Below, piece after piece: positions 34,497-43,989 of a stretch of DNA of 64,000 nt (its first letter is position 1; each line of letters begins with the position of its first letter). The notes under the pieces are model-generated. The model saw nothing but the letters and a program-made list of their open reading frames with translations. It ran no database searches and was not told the origin of the DNA. The translations under genes and the position numbers were made by a program. This DNA is from Flavobacterium sp. ACN6 (GTDB taxonomy: Bacteria; Bacteroidota; Bacteroidia; Flavobacteriales; Flavobacteriaceae): NCBI RefSeq assembly GCF_002304005.1, contig NZ_MRCQ01000006.1, positions 248,001-312,000 on the forward strand, given 5' to 3'.

Positions 34497-34718
34497 TTAG
34501 TCATTAAATAAACCTTTCATAATGATTTTCAATCCTAAAAAGATCAAAAACATAGAGCACAAACAAGCCACAATTCCAATTCCCAGAACAAGATAGTGCC
34601 AATCGGTATGCTGATTCATAAAAGCATTATAAATCAACGATGGCCCCAAAAACATCAAAGGCAGAGCGCCTGTTAGATATTTTACTCCTTTTCTCAGTAA
34701 TTCTTTATTTGTAGACAT
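34497..34718 (-). CDS. Small membrane protein, DUF6095-like
   Basis: This 73-aa protein has two membrane helices (about residues 14-32 and 43-66). It opens with a Lys-rich cytoplasmic N-terminus (TNKELLRKGVKY). The layout is typical of a Flavobacteriia family I recall as DUF6095, often next to murQ as here. Function unknown. Confidence 0.75.
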   Translation of the reverse strand: MSTNKELLRKGVKYLTGALPLMFLGPSLIYNAFMNQHTDWHYLVLGIGIVACLCSMFLIFLGLKIIMKGLFND

Positions 34719-34907
34719 TATTTTTATAATTTTTTGTTTCAGGTTGTTGGACTTACATTTAACCGCAAAGTGCCCTAAGATTTACGCAATCCCGAAGCCT
34801 CGAGACGGAAAGTTTTTTTGATAAAGCTTAGCGGACTTTGTGTTTTATACAAAGCATTACAAACAAAAAACTTTGCGTGCTTTGCGATTAAATTAAAGAA
34901 AACCTTT

Positions 34908-35720
34908 TTACCTATTATAATTATCAACAGCATTTCTCACGCTGCCATATTTTTTTAGTAATTCTGAACCTTCTTCGTATGAAACGGGAATTTCGTCCAT
35001 AATCATTTTAACGCCGCGATCAACCAGTTTTATATTACTTAACTGCATATCTACCATTTTGTTGCCTCTAACTTTTCCAAGCTGAATCATCGCTGCGGTA
35101 GAAATCATATTCAAAACCAATTTTTGTGCAGTTCCGGCTTTCATTCTCGAACTTCCGGTAATAAATTCTGGTCCAACAACTACTTCAATAGGAAATTGAG
35201 CCGTCAATGCCAGAGGACTTCCTTCATTACAAGTAATACAGCCCGTAATAATATTATTTTGATTACAAGCTTCTAAACCGCTTATAACATAAGGAGTTGT
35301 ACCAGAAGCAGCAATTCCAATAACGACATCATTAGAATCGATATTATGATTTTGAAGATCAATCCAAGCGTTTGTAGTGCTGTCTTCAGCGTTTTCTACA
35401 GCACGTCTTATAGCTGTATCACCGCCGGCAATTATGCCATTTACCAAATCAAAAGGAACGCCAAACGTTGGCGGACACTCAGAAGCATCAACAACACCAA
35501 GTCGACCAGAAGTTCCTGCTCCGATATAAAATAATCTGCCTCCTAATTTTAATTTAGCGACGATTTGCGGAATCAAAGCTTCTATTTGCGGCAGCGCTTT
35601 TTCGACTGCGTAAGGAACAGTTTTGTCTTCTTGATTAATATTGGATAACAATTCATGAACAGACATTTTTTCTAAATGTTCATACTTTGATGCTTGCTCA
35701 GTAGTTTTCGTAAATGTCAT
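34908..35720 (-). CDS. murQ: N-acetylmuramic acid 6-phosphate etherase
   Basis: MurQ cleaves the lactyl ether of MurNAc-6-phosphate in peptidoglycan recycling. The 270-aa form from ATG 35720 (MTFTKTTEQ) is chosen over an upstream ATG at 35765. The SIS domain shows LFYIGAGTSGRLGVVDASECPPTFG (about residues 69-93), VIGIAASGTTPYV and GSSRMKAGTAQKLVLNM (catalytic Glu region). Length and motifs match the family. A DUF6095-like gene follows downstream. Confidence 0.95.
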   Translation of the reverse strand: MTFTKTTEQASKYEHLEKMSVHELLSNINQEDKTVPYAVEKALPQIEALIPQIVAKLKLGGRLFYIGAGTSGRLGVVDASECPPTFGVPFDLVNGIIAGGDTAIRRAVENAEDSTTNAWIDLQNHNIDSNDVVIGIAASGTTPYVISGLEACNQNNIITGCITCNEGSPLALTAQFPIEVVVGPEFITGSSRMKAGTAQKLVLNMISTAAMIQLGKVRGNKMVDMQLSNIKLVDRGVKMIMDEIPVSYEEGSELLKKYGSVRNAVDNYNR

Positions 35721-35897
35721 TTTATCGTTATTTAGACTGGTCAAAATTAATCTTTTTTCTATCAATCGCGAAATTATGTGAGCAAAGTCACAAAGAATTA
35801 AAGATCTTTTTATGTTTTATTTATGATGTTGCGAATGCTTTCTTACATCTTCATTAAATGAACTAAAATATTATATTTGTTTAATATTAAAAGATAA

Positions 35898-37040
35898 ATG
35901 GACAAATTAGATTTATTACAAGGAATAGCTCGAATATCAGTTTTCGTTTCTTTATTATTAGCATTTTTTTTGTTAACCGTAAAAACGGAAAATAAATTAG
36001 CTAACCGATTATTTGCTTGGTTTTTTATTTTCTCTGCTATTGATCTCAGCGGTTTTTTTATTGATACCAGTACGCGGATAGAATTAAATCTAGAGATTTT
36101 TAGAGCTACAGCTTGTTTGTTTGGTATGCCCTTGTTTTATCTTTTTGTTTTAGCCGTTTGTTATTCAGATTTTAGATTAAAATGGAAACATTTAGTGCAT
36201 GCAATTCCTTTTGTGGTGGTCAATTTATCTTTTCTACCAAGAATTTATTTAAACGATACAGATTTAGAGACTTTTTTACCATCGCTTAATCAAATGGCGG
36301 AAATTTATTTTATTCAGATTTTGATCGAATTTCAATACGCATTTTATATCGTGAGTGTTTTCTTGATTTTGAAGAAATATCGAGAAATCTATATGGAAAA
36401 TTATGCCAATGCAAGCACTTCTACCTATAAATGGCTTTTTCAGATTACTTGTGTATTTCTTGCGGCACATTTTATAGTAGCGTTAAAAAACATAATCCGT
36501 TACAGCGGTTTTCGAGAAGTTTTCTTATGGGCAAATGTACTCGTTGGAAGTATAGCTTTGTTTATAACGTGTTGGTTTATAATGAAGGCGTTAAAACATC
36601 CAGAACTTTTTAGAGGTGTTAATTCCAAATTGAAATTAACCAAAGATATTCTGCCGAAAAAGAATGAAAATACAATTGAAGTAAAAGAACATCAAGATGA
36701 AGTTGTCGACGCTCAAATTTCGACATTGAAACAATATATGGCAGAGAAAGAACCTTTTCTAGATCCATCACTTACGATTCAAGAACTGGCCAACCAAATT
36801 GATATTCCGGTTCGGGATTTATCTGTTTTGATTAATCATAAAATGGATCAGCATTTTTTTGATTTTGTGAATGAATACCGCATTCAAAAAGCAATGAATA
36901 TTTTAAAAGATGAGTCCAAAAGCCAGCTTACTGTTCTGGAAATTTTATATGAAGTTGGTTTTAACTCCAAATCGTCCTTTAATACTTCTTTCAAAAAATA
37001 TACGAATTTAACGCCGACCGCCTACCGAAACGCTTCATAA
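35898..37040 (+). CDS. Membrane-bound AraC-family regulator
   Basis: The 380-aa protein has seven hydrophobic segments in residues 1-240 and an AraC-type HTH domain at about 270-378 (IQELANQIDIPVRDLSVLINHK; GFNSKSSFNTSFKKYTNLTPTAYR). The architecture is a sensor with N-terminal 7TM and C-terminal HTH. A TATATTTG box (35872-35879) sits upstream of its ATG. It faces the TonB-dependent receptor gene downstream, and the two may be functionally linked. Confidence 0.9.
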   Translation: MDKLDLLQGIARISVFVSLLLAFFLLTVKTENKLANRLFAWFFIFSAIDLSGFFIDTSTRIELNLEIFRATACLFGMPLFYLFVLAVCYSDFRLKWKHLVHAIPFVVVNLSFLPRIYLNDTDLETFLPSLNQMAEIYFIQILIEFQYAFYIVSVFLILKKYREIYMENYANASTSTYKWLFQITCVFLAAHFIVALKNIIRYSGFREVFLWANVLVGSIALFITCWFIMKALKHPELFRGVNSKLKLTKDILPKKNENTIEVKEHQDEVVDAQISTLKQYMAEKEPFLDPSLTIQELANQIDIPVRDLSVLINHKMDQHFFDFVNEYRIQKAMNILKDESKSQLTVLEILYEVGFNSKSSFNTSFKKYTNLTPTAYRNAS

Positions 37041-37076
37041 TAAAAGGTTTGTAAAAAGTCGTACTTCATACCCTAT

Positions 37077-37122
37077 AAAGTCGAACTGATTTCTACTGCA
37101 GAAATTGGTTCGACTTTTTTTT
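37077..37122 (+). terminator. Terminator after the AraC-type gene
   Basis: AAAGTCGAACTGATTTC, loop TACTGCA and GAAATTGGTTCGACTTT form a long stem with a T-tract. It separates the regulator from the receptor gene. Confidence 0.8.
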
Positions 37123-37195
37123 GTCGGTCGATATCTGAAAATTTCTAAGGCAACTTTGCTTCAAATTAATCGAACAAGTTTTAAAATTAGAAATC

Positions 37196-39580
37196 ATGAA
37201 AAAATTAAACCTTCTTATCTTTTTAGTACTGCCTTTATTTTGTTTAGCACAATCATTTCAATTAAAAGGGAAAATTGCCAGCGAAACAACTCCATTAGAA
37301 TGGGCAGATATCTCGATATCAAATTCTGAAGGAAAAATCATTAACGGAACCACAACAAAACAAAATGGCACTTTTGAAATTAACCTCAAAAAAGGCTCTT
37401 ATAAGATTGGAATAAGCCTGTTAGGATTTGATGATTATGAAAAAGATATTACAATTGAAAAGGATACAGATTTAGGAATAATTGTTTTGAAAGAAAGCAC
37501 AACCAATTTAGTAGAAGTTGTTATTCAATCTAAAAAGAAAACAGTCGAACAGAAAACAGATCGTTTGGTTTACAATTTAGAAAACAATGTGACTACAGTT
37601 GGCGGAGATGCTTTAAGTGCTATTAATACAGCGCCGGGCGTTGTGGTAAAAAACGATATGATCACGATATTAGGAAAAGGGACTTCCCGCGTTATGATTG
37701 ACGGAAGAATAATTGAATTGGCAGGCGAGGAACTGAACAACTTTTTGAAATCTATTTCGGCAGCCGATATTAAGAATATTGAAATCATTAGTAATCCGCC
37801 GGCAAAATATGATGCAGAAGGAACTGGCGGATTGATAAATATTATTATGAAAAAAGGGGTACGTGATTCTTGGAAAAATGCAACGACAGTTTCTTACGAT
37901 CAAAATAAATTCGGAATTTACACTTTAAGGGATAACTTTTTTTACAACAAGAATAAATTTAGATTTTCTGCCAGCGTAAATGCAAAAACAGGTTATTTGA
38001 ATGCTACTGATGATTTGAAAATGTATTTTCCTGACGGACTTTCGCATATGAAAAGCGTAACGAAAGTAAAAACGGAAAACCTTTCTGGAAAACTGGCTTT
38101 AGATTATGATCTTTCTGAGCGTACTTCAATTGGTTTTCAATATTTAAATGACAGAAATAACCCTGATTTTAAATCGGATATTCGAATTGATAATTATACG
38201 ATTCAAAACAAATTGGATAATGTTACGCTGAATAATAGTTTTACAGATAAGGGATCTAAAAATCAAACCTACAATGCACATTTGGTAACCAAATTGGATT
38301 CTTTAAACAGAAAATTATCAGTTGATGTGGATTATTTTGATTACAACTCGAAATTCGATAGAAATTTTACTGCCAATAATTATACGCCAGAAATGGTATT
38401 TGTAGATGTAAATCAGTCGGGGAGGAATATTTCGAATCAGGATATTGATAACTGGAGTTTTAAGGCCGATATAGAACATCCGTTTCAAGCTTTAAACTTA
38501 TCGTATGGTGCAAAAATGAGTTTTACAAATAGTATAAGCGATGTGCTGTATTACAATACTATTACAGAAACTCCTGAATTAGATTCTGCGCAGTCAAACC
38601 GATTCAAATACACCGAAAACAATCAGGCGGTTTATATTAAAGGAGATAAAAAATTCGGTTCAAAATGGAATTTCCAAATGGGATTAAGATTGGAAAACAC
38701 ACAGACAAACGGATTTTCTGAAACCATGAATCAGGAAACAGAAAATAATTATTTGAAATTATTTCCAACGTTTTATGCTTCGTACAAGAAAAATGAAAAT
38801 AACACTTTTAGTTTGAATTATGGAAAAAGAATCAACAGACCTCGTTTTGATTTATTAAATCCGTTTAGAATTTACATTAACAGCAATAGTTATTCAGAAG
38901 GAAATCCGTTTTTAAGGCCTTCATTCAGCGATAATTTTGAGTTTGCACATTCTTATAAAGAAATATTGAGAACAAGTGTTTTTGTAAATGTGGTTACCAA
39001 CAGTTATGGCGTTTTGTTTACTGCAAACCCAGAAACGAATACTCAGATTGTAACGCGCGAAAACTATTTTAAAAACGTAAATTATGGAATCGGTGAAAGT
39101 TATTCGGCAAGTTTTGCAGAATGGTGGTCAAGTGAAAATTCGTTGTACTTTTTGGGAGCAAAAACAGAGTTTATAAAAGATATAAATGCATCGCCGTCAA
39201 ATAGTTTACAAATTGATTTTTCTACAAACAATACTTTTATAGTAGGAAAAACAACAAAACTGCAAATTGATTTTAGTTATAGTTCGCCTTTTAAAAGTGG
39301 TTTGTATGAAGTAGGGTATACCTCTAGTTTTGATATTGGTTTTAAACAGGATTTGTTTAATAAAACGATGCAGGTTGCGTTTTTAGCAAATGATATTTTT
39401 AATACATCTTATTTAAAAGATTTTACTTCGGTTGTAAATGGCGTAAAACAGGTGTATGATCAAAAAGAGAGCAACAGGTTTGTACGTTTATCTGTAGTTT
39501 ATAATTTCGGAAACAAAAAGATAAATGTAAAAGAGCGTGCTTTTGGAAATCAGGAAGAGAAAAAGAGAACAGGTAATTAA
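37196..39580 (+). CDS. TonB-dependent receptor/outer-membrane beta-barrel protein
   Basis: The 794-aa protein has a signal peptide (cleavage near CLAQ, residue 19) and a CarboxypepD_reg-like domain (about residues 25-105). A plug-like region (about 120-225, GGDALSAINTAPGVVV; NPPAKYDAEGTGGLINIIMKKG) leads into a long beta-barrel ending in an Asn/Lys-rich tail. The plug motif NPPAKYDAEGTGG with short barrel strands fits the outer-membrane beta-barrel family related to TonB receptors. The ligand is unknown. No SusD gene follows. Confidence 0.9.
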   Translation: MKKLNLLIFLVLPLFCLAQSFQLKGKIASETTPLEWADISISNSEGKIINGTTTKQNGTFEINLKKGSYKIGISLLGFDDYEKDITIEKDTDLGIIVLKESTTNLVEVVIQSKKKTVEQKTDRLVYNLENNVTTVGGDALSAINTAPGVVVKNDMITILGKGTSRVMIDGRIIELAGEELNNFLKSISAADIKNIEIISNPPAKYDAEGTGGLINIIMKKGVRDSWKNATTVSYDQNKFGIYTLRDNFFYNKNKFRFSASVNAKTGYLNATDDLKMYFPDGLSHMKSVTKVKTENLSGKLALDYDLSERTSIGFQYLNDRNNPDFKSDIRIDNYTIQNKLDNVTLNNSFTDKGSKNQTYNAHLVTKLDSLNRKLSVDVDYFDYNSKFDRNFTANNYTPEMVFVDVNQSGRNISNQDIDNWSFKADIEHPFQALNLSYGAKMSFTNSISDVLYYNTITETPELDSAQSNRFKYTENNQAVYIKGDKKFGSKWNFQMGLRLENTQTNGFSETMNQETENNYLKLFPTFYASYKKNENNTFSLNYGKRINRPRFDLLNPFRIYINSNSYSEGNPFLRPSFSDNFEFAHSYKEILRTSVFVNVVTNSYGVLFTANPETNTQIVTRENYFKNVNYGIGESYSASFAEWWSSENSLYFLGAKTEFIKDINASPSNSLQIDFSTNNTFIVGKTTKLQIDFSYSSPFKSGLYEVGYTSSFDIGFKQDLFNKTMQVAFLANDIFNTSYLKDFTSVVNGVKQVYDQKESNRFVRLSVVYNFGNKKINVKERAFGNQEEKKRTGN

Positions 39581-39608
39581 ATTAGATAATTGAAATTTAA
39601 TGTACTAT

Positions 39609-39746
39609 CCTAACAGGTTTTTTCAACCTGTTAGGTATTTTTTAATACAACAAATTATATCTATTTATACTTAACAGGTTTTTTTCAATTCAACAGATTA
39701 TAAGACTTATCAATTTATACCTAACAGGTTTTTAAAACCTGTTAGG
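39609..39746. repeat. CCTAACAGGTT palindromic repeat, three copies
   Basis: Two palindromes CCTAACAGGTT...AACCTGTTAGG lie at 39609-39635 and 39720-39746, with a decayed copy near 39670-39695. The stems are 11 bp with small T-rich loops. They fill the spacer between the receptor gene and the convergent ZIP transporter and could end transcription on both strands. Confidence 0.75.
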
Positions 39747-39750
39747 AAAT

Positions 39751-40419
39751 CTATAAAAAGAATGCCAGTAAAATTCCTAGAACAATCATGGAAACTTTGG
39801 CAATATTAAATTTATGTCCTTCGCTGCTTTCAAATATAATTGTTGACGAAATATGGAATAAAATACCAATTACAATTGCTGTAATTTCGGTGTAATAATC
39901 GTTTAGAAATGGTAAATATTCAGATGCGACAGTTCCAAGCGGTGTCATAATGGCAAAAGTCAGCATAAAAGCAAAAATGGCTTTTTTGTTTAAATCGGCA
40001 TTGATGAAAAATGTCGTTAAAATTACCGCAATCGGCAAATGATGAATGGCAATTCCAAGAGCTAAATCGTGATGATGACTTACCGGAAAACCTTCTAAAA
40101 AGGCATGAATACAAAGACTTATAAATAACAACCACGGAATTTGAGACATTTTTGCGTGTCCGTGAACGTGGCCGTGTTCTGCTCCTTTGGAGAAAAATTC
40201 CAAAACAATCTGGAATAAAATCCCGACCATTATAAATATACCAATATTATGATTGTGAGATTTGTAAACCTCCGGCAGCAAATGCATTACGGTTAATGAC
40301 AACAAAAATGAACCGCTGAAAGCAAGCAGCAGTTTTAGATTGCTTTTGTTATTTGGTTTAATAAACAAAGCCACGCTATATCCTAAAAGTACAGAAAATA
40401 AGGGTAGTAGATAATTCAT
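39751..40419 (-). CDS. ZIP family metal transporter
   Basis: The 222-aa protein has seven or eight membrane helices and ZIP-family metal-site motifs: HAFLEGFPVSHHHDLALGIAIHHLP (about residues 107-131) with several histidines in the helix IV/V region, and a His-rich loop HGHVHGHAK (about 82-90) between helices. It probably imports Zn or another divalent metal; specificity is unknown. Expression is likely leftward toward the palindromic repeats. Confidence 0.88.
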   Translation of the reverse strand: MNYLLPLFSVLLGYSVALFIKPNNKSNLKLLLAFSGSFLLSLTVMHLLPEVYKSHNHNIGIFIMVGILFQIVLEFFSKGAEHGHVHGHAKMSQIPWLLFISLCIHAFLEGFPVSHHHDLALGIAIHHLPIAVILTTFFINADLNKKAIFAFMLTFAIMTPLGTVASEYLPFLNDYYTEITAIVIGILFHISSTIIFESSEGHKFNIAKVSMIVLGILLAFFL

Positions 40420-40423
40420 TTAT

Positions 40424-40512
40424 GTTTAATCGGTTTTTTATTTAATCGTTTAATCGGTTTTTTTGTCAATTTGATTAAGTGATTAAACAAATTAACAGTT
40501 AAAACGAATAAA
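40424..40512. repeat. Octamer-period inverted pair, TTTAATCG family
   Basis: Arm 1 (40424-40460) has TTTAATCG units and arm 2 (40470-40512) has the complementary TGATTAAG, TGATTAAA, CAAATTAA, CAGTTAAA units, all at 8-nt spacing. It is the same family as the serC-serA spacer repeat and occupies the ZIP/methyltransferase spacer. Confidence 0.7.
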
Positions 40513-40513
40513 C

Positions 40514-41278
40514 TTACTTAAAAATCATGATTAATCTTTCGCTTTCGGTTTTGTGGAATTTTTTGAGTTTATAATCTCCAAAAATATCTAAAAGGTAAAT
40601 ACCAGCTTCGTCCATTAAATCCTGAAAATCTTTTAAGCTTAGCGCTTTTACTTTTTCGGTAAAATGATATTTTCGTCCTTGGTCTTCAAAATCAATTTCT
40701 TTAAAAATATGTCCGTCTTCAACATATCGTTTGATGTGGAAATCAATTTCGTCTACCGTTTTAGTTTCTTCAGGAACTAAAGTTTCAATAACCTGAGTTA
40801 CGTTCATAAAGTCGATTACGGCAAAACCATATTCAGATAAACTTTCTTTAACTGCCTTCAGCGTAGTGAGATTGTCATCGTCATTTTCAAAATAACCAAA
40901 GCTTGTAAACAAATTAAAAATAGCATCGAACTTTTCTTCAAAGGGTTCGCGCATGTCATGCACTTTAAAATGAAGTGTTTCATTGCTGTTTTTGCTGGCT
41001 TCTGCAATGCTGTTTTCAGATAAATCTGCACCAAGAACATCGTACCCCAGCTGATTTAAATAAATAGAATGACGGCCTTTTCCGCAAGCCAAATCAAGCA
41101 CTTTTGCTTTTTCCGGCAAATTAAGATAGTGCGTTAAATTGTCCATGAAAACCTGAGCTTCACGATAATTGCGGTCCTTATAAAGTATGTGATAATAAGG
41201 AGTGTCAAACCACGAAGTATACCAATTTTGGTTGTCATCTTCTTGATTTGGGTTTGATGCGTTATGCTTTTCAGACAT
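40514..41278 (-). CDS. Class I SAM-dependent methyltransferase
   Basis: The 254-aa protein has the class I fold with motif I VLDLACGKGRHSIYL (about residues 59-73), acidic post-I GADLSENSI (about 82-90) and motif IV FDAIFNLFTSFGYF (about 113-126). It opens with an acidic Asn/Asp-rich segment. The substrate is unknown. Transcription is opposite to the RNA methyltransferase gene to the right. Confidence 0.87.
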   Translation of the reverse strand: MSEKHNASNPNQEDDNQNWYTSWFDTPYYHILYKDRNYREAQVFMDNLTHYLNLPEKAKVLDLACGKGRHSIYLNQLGYDVLGADLSENSIAEASKNSNETLHFKVHDMREPFEEKFDAIFNLFTSFGYFENDDDNLTTLKAVKESLSEYGFAVIDFMNVTQVIETLVPEETKTVDEIDFHIKRYVEDGHIFKEIDFEDQGRKYHFTEKVKALSLKDFQDLMDEAGIYLLDIFGDYKLKKFHKTESERLIMIFK

Positions 41279-41429
41279 TTATTCTATTTCAATTAATTCA
41301 AAGTCCGGCAAATTTAGTGTATTTTTGCCGAAAAATAACTATTTAGCAACGATACATTGTTGCATTATCTAGAGATGCGCTGTAATGCATCTTTTTTAAA
41401 TTTTAGTTTTTTTTAAATCAATAGATAAG

Positions 41430-42593
41430 ATGGAAGAAAATTTTAAAATGATCGCCAAGTGTTTTTTTGGCTTTGAAGAAATATTAGAACAAGAATTACG
41501 CGCACTTGGAGCTCAGGATGTTGAAAAGGGAGTGAGAATGGTAAGTTTTAAGGGAGATAAAGGTTTTATGTATAAAGCCAATTTGTCTTTGCGTACGGCT
41601 CTTAAAGTCTTAAAACCAATTTACTCTTTTAGAGCTAATAATGAGCAGGCATTGTATAAAGGAATTTCGGGTGTAAACTGGTCGAAATTTTTAAATGCTA
41701 ACCAGACTTTTGTAATTGATGCAACAGTGCATTCTACGTATTTCAATCATTCTGAGTTTGTTTCTCAAAAATGTAAAGATGCCATTGTAGATCAGTTTAG
41801 AGAGAGAACAGGACAACGCCCAAGTATTGATAAACAATATCCAGATTTACGTATTAACGTTCATATTGATAAAGATCAGGTTTCGGTTGCTTTAGATACT
41901 TCTGGAAACTCACTGCATCAGCGTGGTTACAGAACTGCTACGAATATTGCGCCTATTAACGAGGTTTTGGCAGCGGGAATTTTATTGTTGTCAGGCTGGG
42001 AAGGTCAAAGTCACTTTTTGGACCCGATGTGTGGTTCTGGAACTTTTTTGGCAGAAGCGGCAATGATTGCCTGCAATATTCCAGCAAATATCAACAGAAA
42101 AGAATTTGCTTTTGAAAAATGGAAAGATTGGGACAATGATTTGTTCGATGAAATTATAAATAGTTTGATGAAAAAAACAAAAGAGTTTCATTATACTATT
42201 AAAGGTTACGATAAAGCGCCAAGTGCAGTAAGCAAAGCAAAAGACAATATTAGAAATGCAAATCTGGAGGATTATGTAACAATCCGTGAGGATAACTTTT
42301 TTGATACGGAAAAAGAAACAGAAGGAAAACTTCATATTGTGTTCAACCCGCCGTATGATGAGCGTTTGGATATTCAGATGGAGAAATTCTACACCAGTAT
42401 TGGAGATACACTAAAGAAAAACTATCCAGGAACAAATGCTTGGTTTATTACAGCAAATCTAGAAGCTTTAAAATTCGTTGGACTAAAACCTTCAAGAAAA
42501 ATTAAACTTTTCAACGCTAGTTTAGAAGCGCGTTTGGTGAAATACGAAATGTACGAAGGAAGTAAGAGAACGAAATTTCAGGTCTCTGAATAG
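41430..42593 (+). CDS. THUMP-domain RNA methyltransferase (RlmL-like)
   Basis: The 387-aa protein has an N-terminal THUMP RNA-binding region (about residues 45-160) and a class I methyltransferase domain with LDPMCGSGTFLAEAAMIACNIPA (motif I) and IVFNPPYDERL (motif IV NPPY, for guanine N2). It resembles the N-terminal half of RlmL (23S rRNA m2G2445 methyltransferase). No gene is co-oriented upstream. Confidence 0.9.
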   Translation: MEENFKMIAKCFFGFEEILEQELRALGAQDVEKGVRMVSFKGDKGFMYKANLSLRTALKVLKPIYSFRANNEQALYKGISGVNWSKFLNANQTFVIDATVHSTYFNHSEFVSQKCKDAIVDQFRERTGQRPSIDKQYPDLRINVHIDKDQVSVALDTSGNSLHQRGYRTATNIAPINEVLAAGILLLSGWEGQSHFLDPMCGSGTFLAEAAMIACNIPANINRKEFAFEKWKDWDNDLFDEIINSLMKKTKEFHYTIKGYDKAPSAVSKAKDNIRNANLEDYVTIREDNFFDTEKETEGKLHIVFNPPYDERLDIQMEKFYTSIGDTLKKNYPGTNAWFITANLEALKFVGLKPSRKIKLFNASLEARLVKYEMYEGSKRTKFQVSE

Positions 42594-42630
42594 GTGCAAA
42601 GGATCAGAGGTACAAAGAGGCAAAGGGAAT
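42591..42630. repeat. Octamer-period array, AGGTGCAA family (arm 1)
   Basis: Units AGGTGCAA, AGGATCAG, AGGTACAA, AGAGGCAA follow the stop codon of the RNA methyltransferase gene and even include the last base of it. Confidence 0.7.
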
Positions 42631-42714
42631 TACTTTGCATCTTTCCAACTTAAAACTTTCACTCGATAAGAATATTAAAAATATGGAACAAATACAACAA
42701 AATTAAAGAGGCGA

Positions 42715-42754
42715 ACAACCTTTGCACCTTTGAGCCTTTGTAACTTTGTACCTC
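42715..42754. repeat. Octamer-period array, inverted arm
   Basis: Units TTTGCACC, TTTGAGCC, TTTGTAAC, TTTGTACC complement the 42591-42630 arm, and the pair brackets an 84-nt spacer. Confidence 0.7.
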
Positions 42755-42767
42755 AAAAAAGAAAAAA

Positions 42768-43004
42768 ATGTCAAAACTACAAGTAAGAGCTTTTTTATAT
42801 CAATTAGGAACTTTCGCAATTCTATTTATTTTAGTACGATTTATAGTTGCTGCATATACAGGATTAACTGGATTTTGGATTCCGCTGACTGCTTTTGTGG
42901 TGGCTACGATTATTGGCCCAAAATTTCAGGCGGTAAAAACCAAAGACGGAGAGAAACTTTTTATGAAATGGATTTTTGTAAAAGGAATTAAGGAAATAGG
43001 GTAG
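42768..43004 (+). CDS. Small two-helix membrane protein
   Basis: This 78-aa protein has two membrane segments (about residues 12-30 and 33-51) followed by a basic C-terminal tail (VKTKDGEKLFMKWIFVKGIKE). It looks like a conserved small protein of Flavobacterium, but I know no name for the family. It sits between octamer arrays. Confidence 0.75.
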   Translation: MSKLQVRAFLYQLGTFAILFILVRFIVAAYTGLTGFWIPLTAFVVATIIGPKFQAVKTKDGEKLFMKWIFVKGIKEIG

Positions 43005-43016
43005 GTTAAAGAACGA

Positions 43017-43074
43017 AGGTTCTAAGATACTAAGGTACTGAGGCTCTAAGGTTTTGATACTTTGAGATTTTAAG
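43017..43074. repeat. Octamer-period array, AAGGTTCT family (arm 1)
   Basis: Units AAGGTTCT, AAGATACT, AAGGTACT, GAGGCTCT, AAGGTTTT, GATACTTT, GAGATTTT run at exact 8-nt spacing. The opposite arm is at 43128-43178. Confidence 0.75.
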
Positions 43075-43089
43075 TTTTTGACTGAAATA

Positions 43090-43123
43090 AAAAAGCCGCC
43101 AATTCTTAAATTGGCGGCTTTTT
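43090..43123. terminator. Bidirectional terminator
   Basis: AAAAAGCCGCCAATT, loop CTTA and AATTGGCGGCTTTTT form a 15-bp perfect stem with A and T runs. It lies between convergent genes and between the two octamer arms. Confidence 0.9.
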
Positions 43124-43127
43124 CAAT

Positions 43128-43178
43128 CTCAGCACCTCAGCACCTTAGTGCCTCAGTACCTTAAACTCTAAGTACCTT
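43128..43178. repeat. Octamer-period array, inverted arm
   Basis: Units CAGCACCT, CAGCACCT, TAGTGCCT, CAGTACCT, TAAACTCT, AAGTACCT complement the 43017-43074 arm and touch the stop codon of the DUF6048-like gene. Confidence 0.75.
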
Positions 43179-43989
43179 ATTTTTTCTCAATCTCTTGGAT
43201 CTGTGGTATTTTTATTTTTTTCTTGTAAATTGGAATGAAATAAGAAACAGTATAATTAAAACCAACACCAAAACTTCCGTCATATGTTCTATTGAAACCT
43301 GGAATATAAAGATTGTCAAAACCGCTGGGTTTTTTATTAGTTGCCAGAAGTTTTAGCTGTACGCCAAAACCAACAAAAATATTGTCAAAAACCTCCGCTT
43401 TTAATCCCAAAGCAACCTCAAGCCAGCTAGCAGAAAGTCCGCTGTATTTTTGATTTACATCTACAGCAGGCAATTCTCCCCAATACGGATTAGGATTATA
43501 AATTTTATAGCTGTTTAGATCTTGGCTGAAAGAGCTAAAACCACCACGAAGACCAATTGTGATTAAGTTTTCCATGTCGAGCCAGTTTTCATAAAAATTA
43601 TAATCAAAACCTGCTTTAATATATGTTCCAGAAGCCGACGAATTTAATCGGTCGTCATCTGTTGTTTTATTTTCATAACCCAATTCTGCCGCCAGATAAT
43701 ATTTTTTTGTTAATCTCCAGTCGCCGACAAATTCCACACCTTTATAATCTTTATCATAAAGACCGCGAGTAAGTTTGTATAAATCAACACCAACACGAAG
43801 ACCGTAACGATCTGTTTTTATAACGCTGTCTTTTTTAACTTCCTGAATTTGTGGTTTGGCAGCTACCGTTTTAGGTTTTGCCGTTGTGGTTTCCTTTTTT
43901 ACTGTAGTCTCAGGAATTTCTTGAGCCTGTCCTAAAAGCACTGAAAACAATAAACAAAAACTAGAAATAAACTTCAATGTGTGTTTCAT
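43177..43989 (-). CDS. DUF6048-like outer-membrane-type protein
   Basis: The 270-aa form uses ATG 43989 (MKHTLKF), which starts a normal signal peptide ending near LGQAQ; an upstream ATG at 44001 is an alternative. A Lys/Thr/Pro-rich linker is followed by a beta-barrel-like region (YGLRVGVDLYKLTRG; AAELGYENK; GLRGGFSSF; FGVQLKLLA). It overlaps the upstream gene by about 30 nt. The family resembles one I recall as DUF6048, commonly found with the DUF6452-type and rlmD genes. Function unknown. Confidence 0.8.
   Translation of the reverse strand: MKHTLKFISSFCLLFSVLLGQAQEIPETTVKKETTTAKPKTVAAKPQIQEVKKDSVIKTDRYGLRVGVDLYKLTRGLYDKDYKGVEFVGDWRLTKKYYLAAELGYENKTTDDDRLNSSASGTYIKAGFDYNFYENWLDMENLITIGLRGGFSSFSQDLNSYKIYNPNPYWGELPAVDVNQKYSGLSASWLEVALGLKAEVFDNIFVGFGVQLKLLATNKKPSGFDNLYIPGFNRTYDGSFGVGFNYTVSYFIPIYKKKIKIPQIQEIEKK

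Noticed and set aside
37769..37903. Minus-strand open frames inside the receptor and other genes
   Set aside because: They overlap genes with clear domains and signal peptides on the other strand, so they are shadows.
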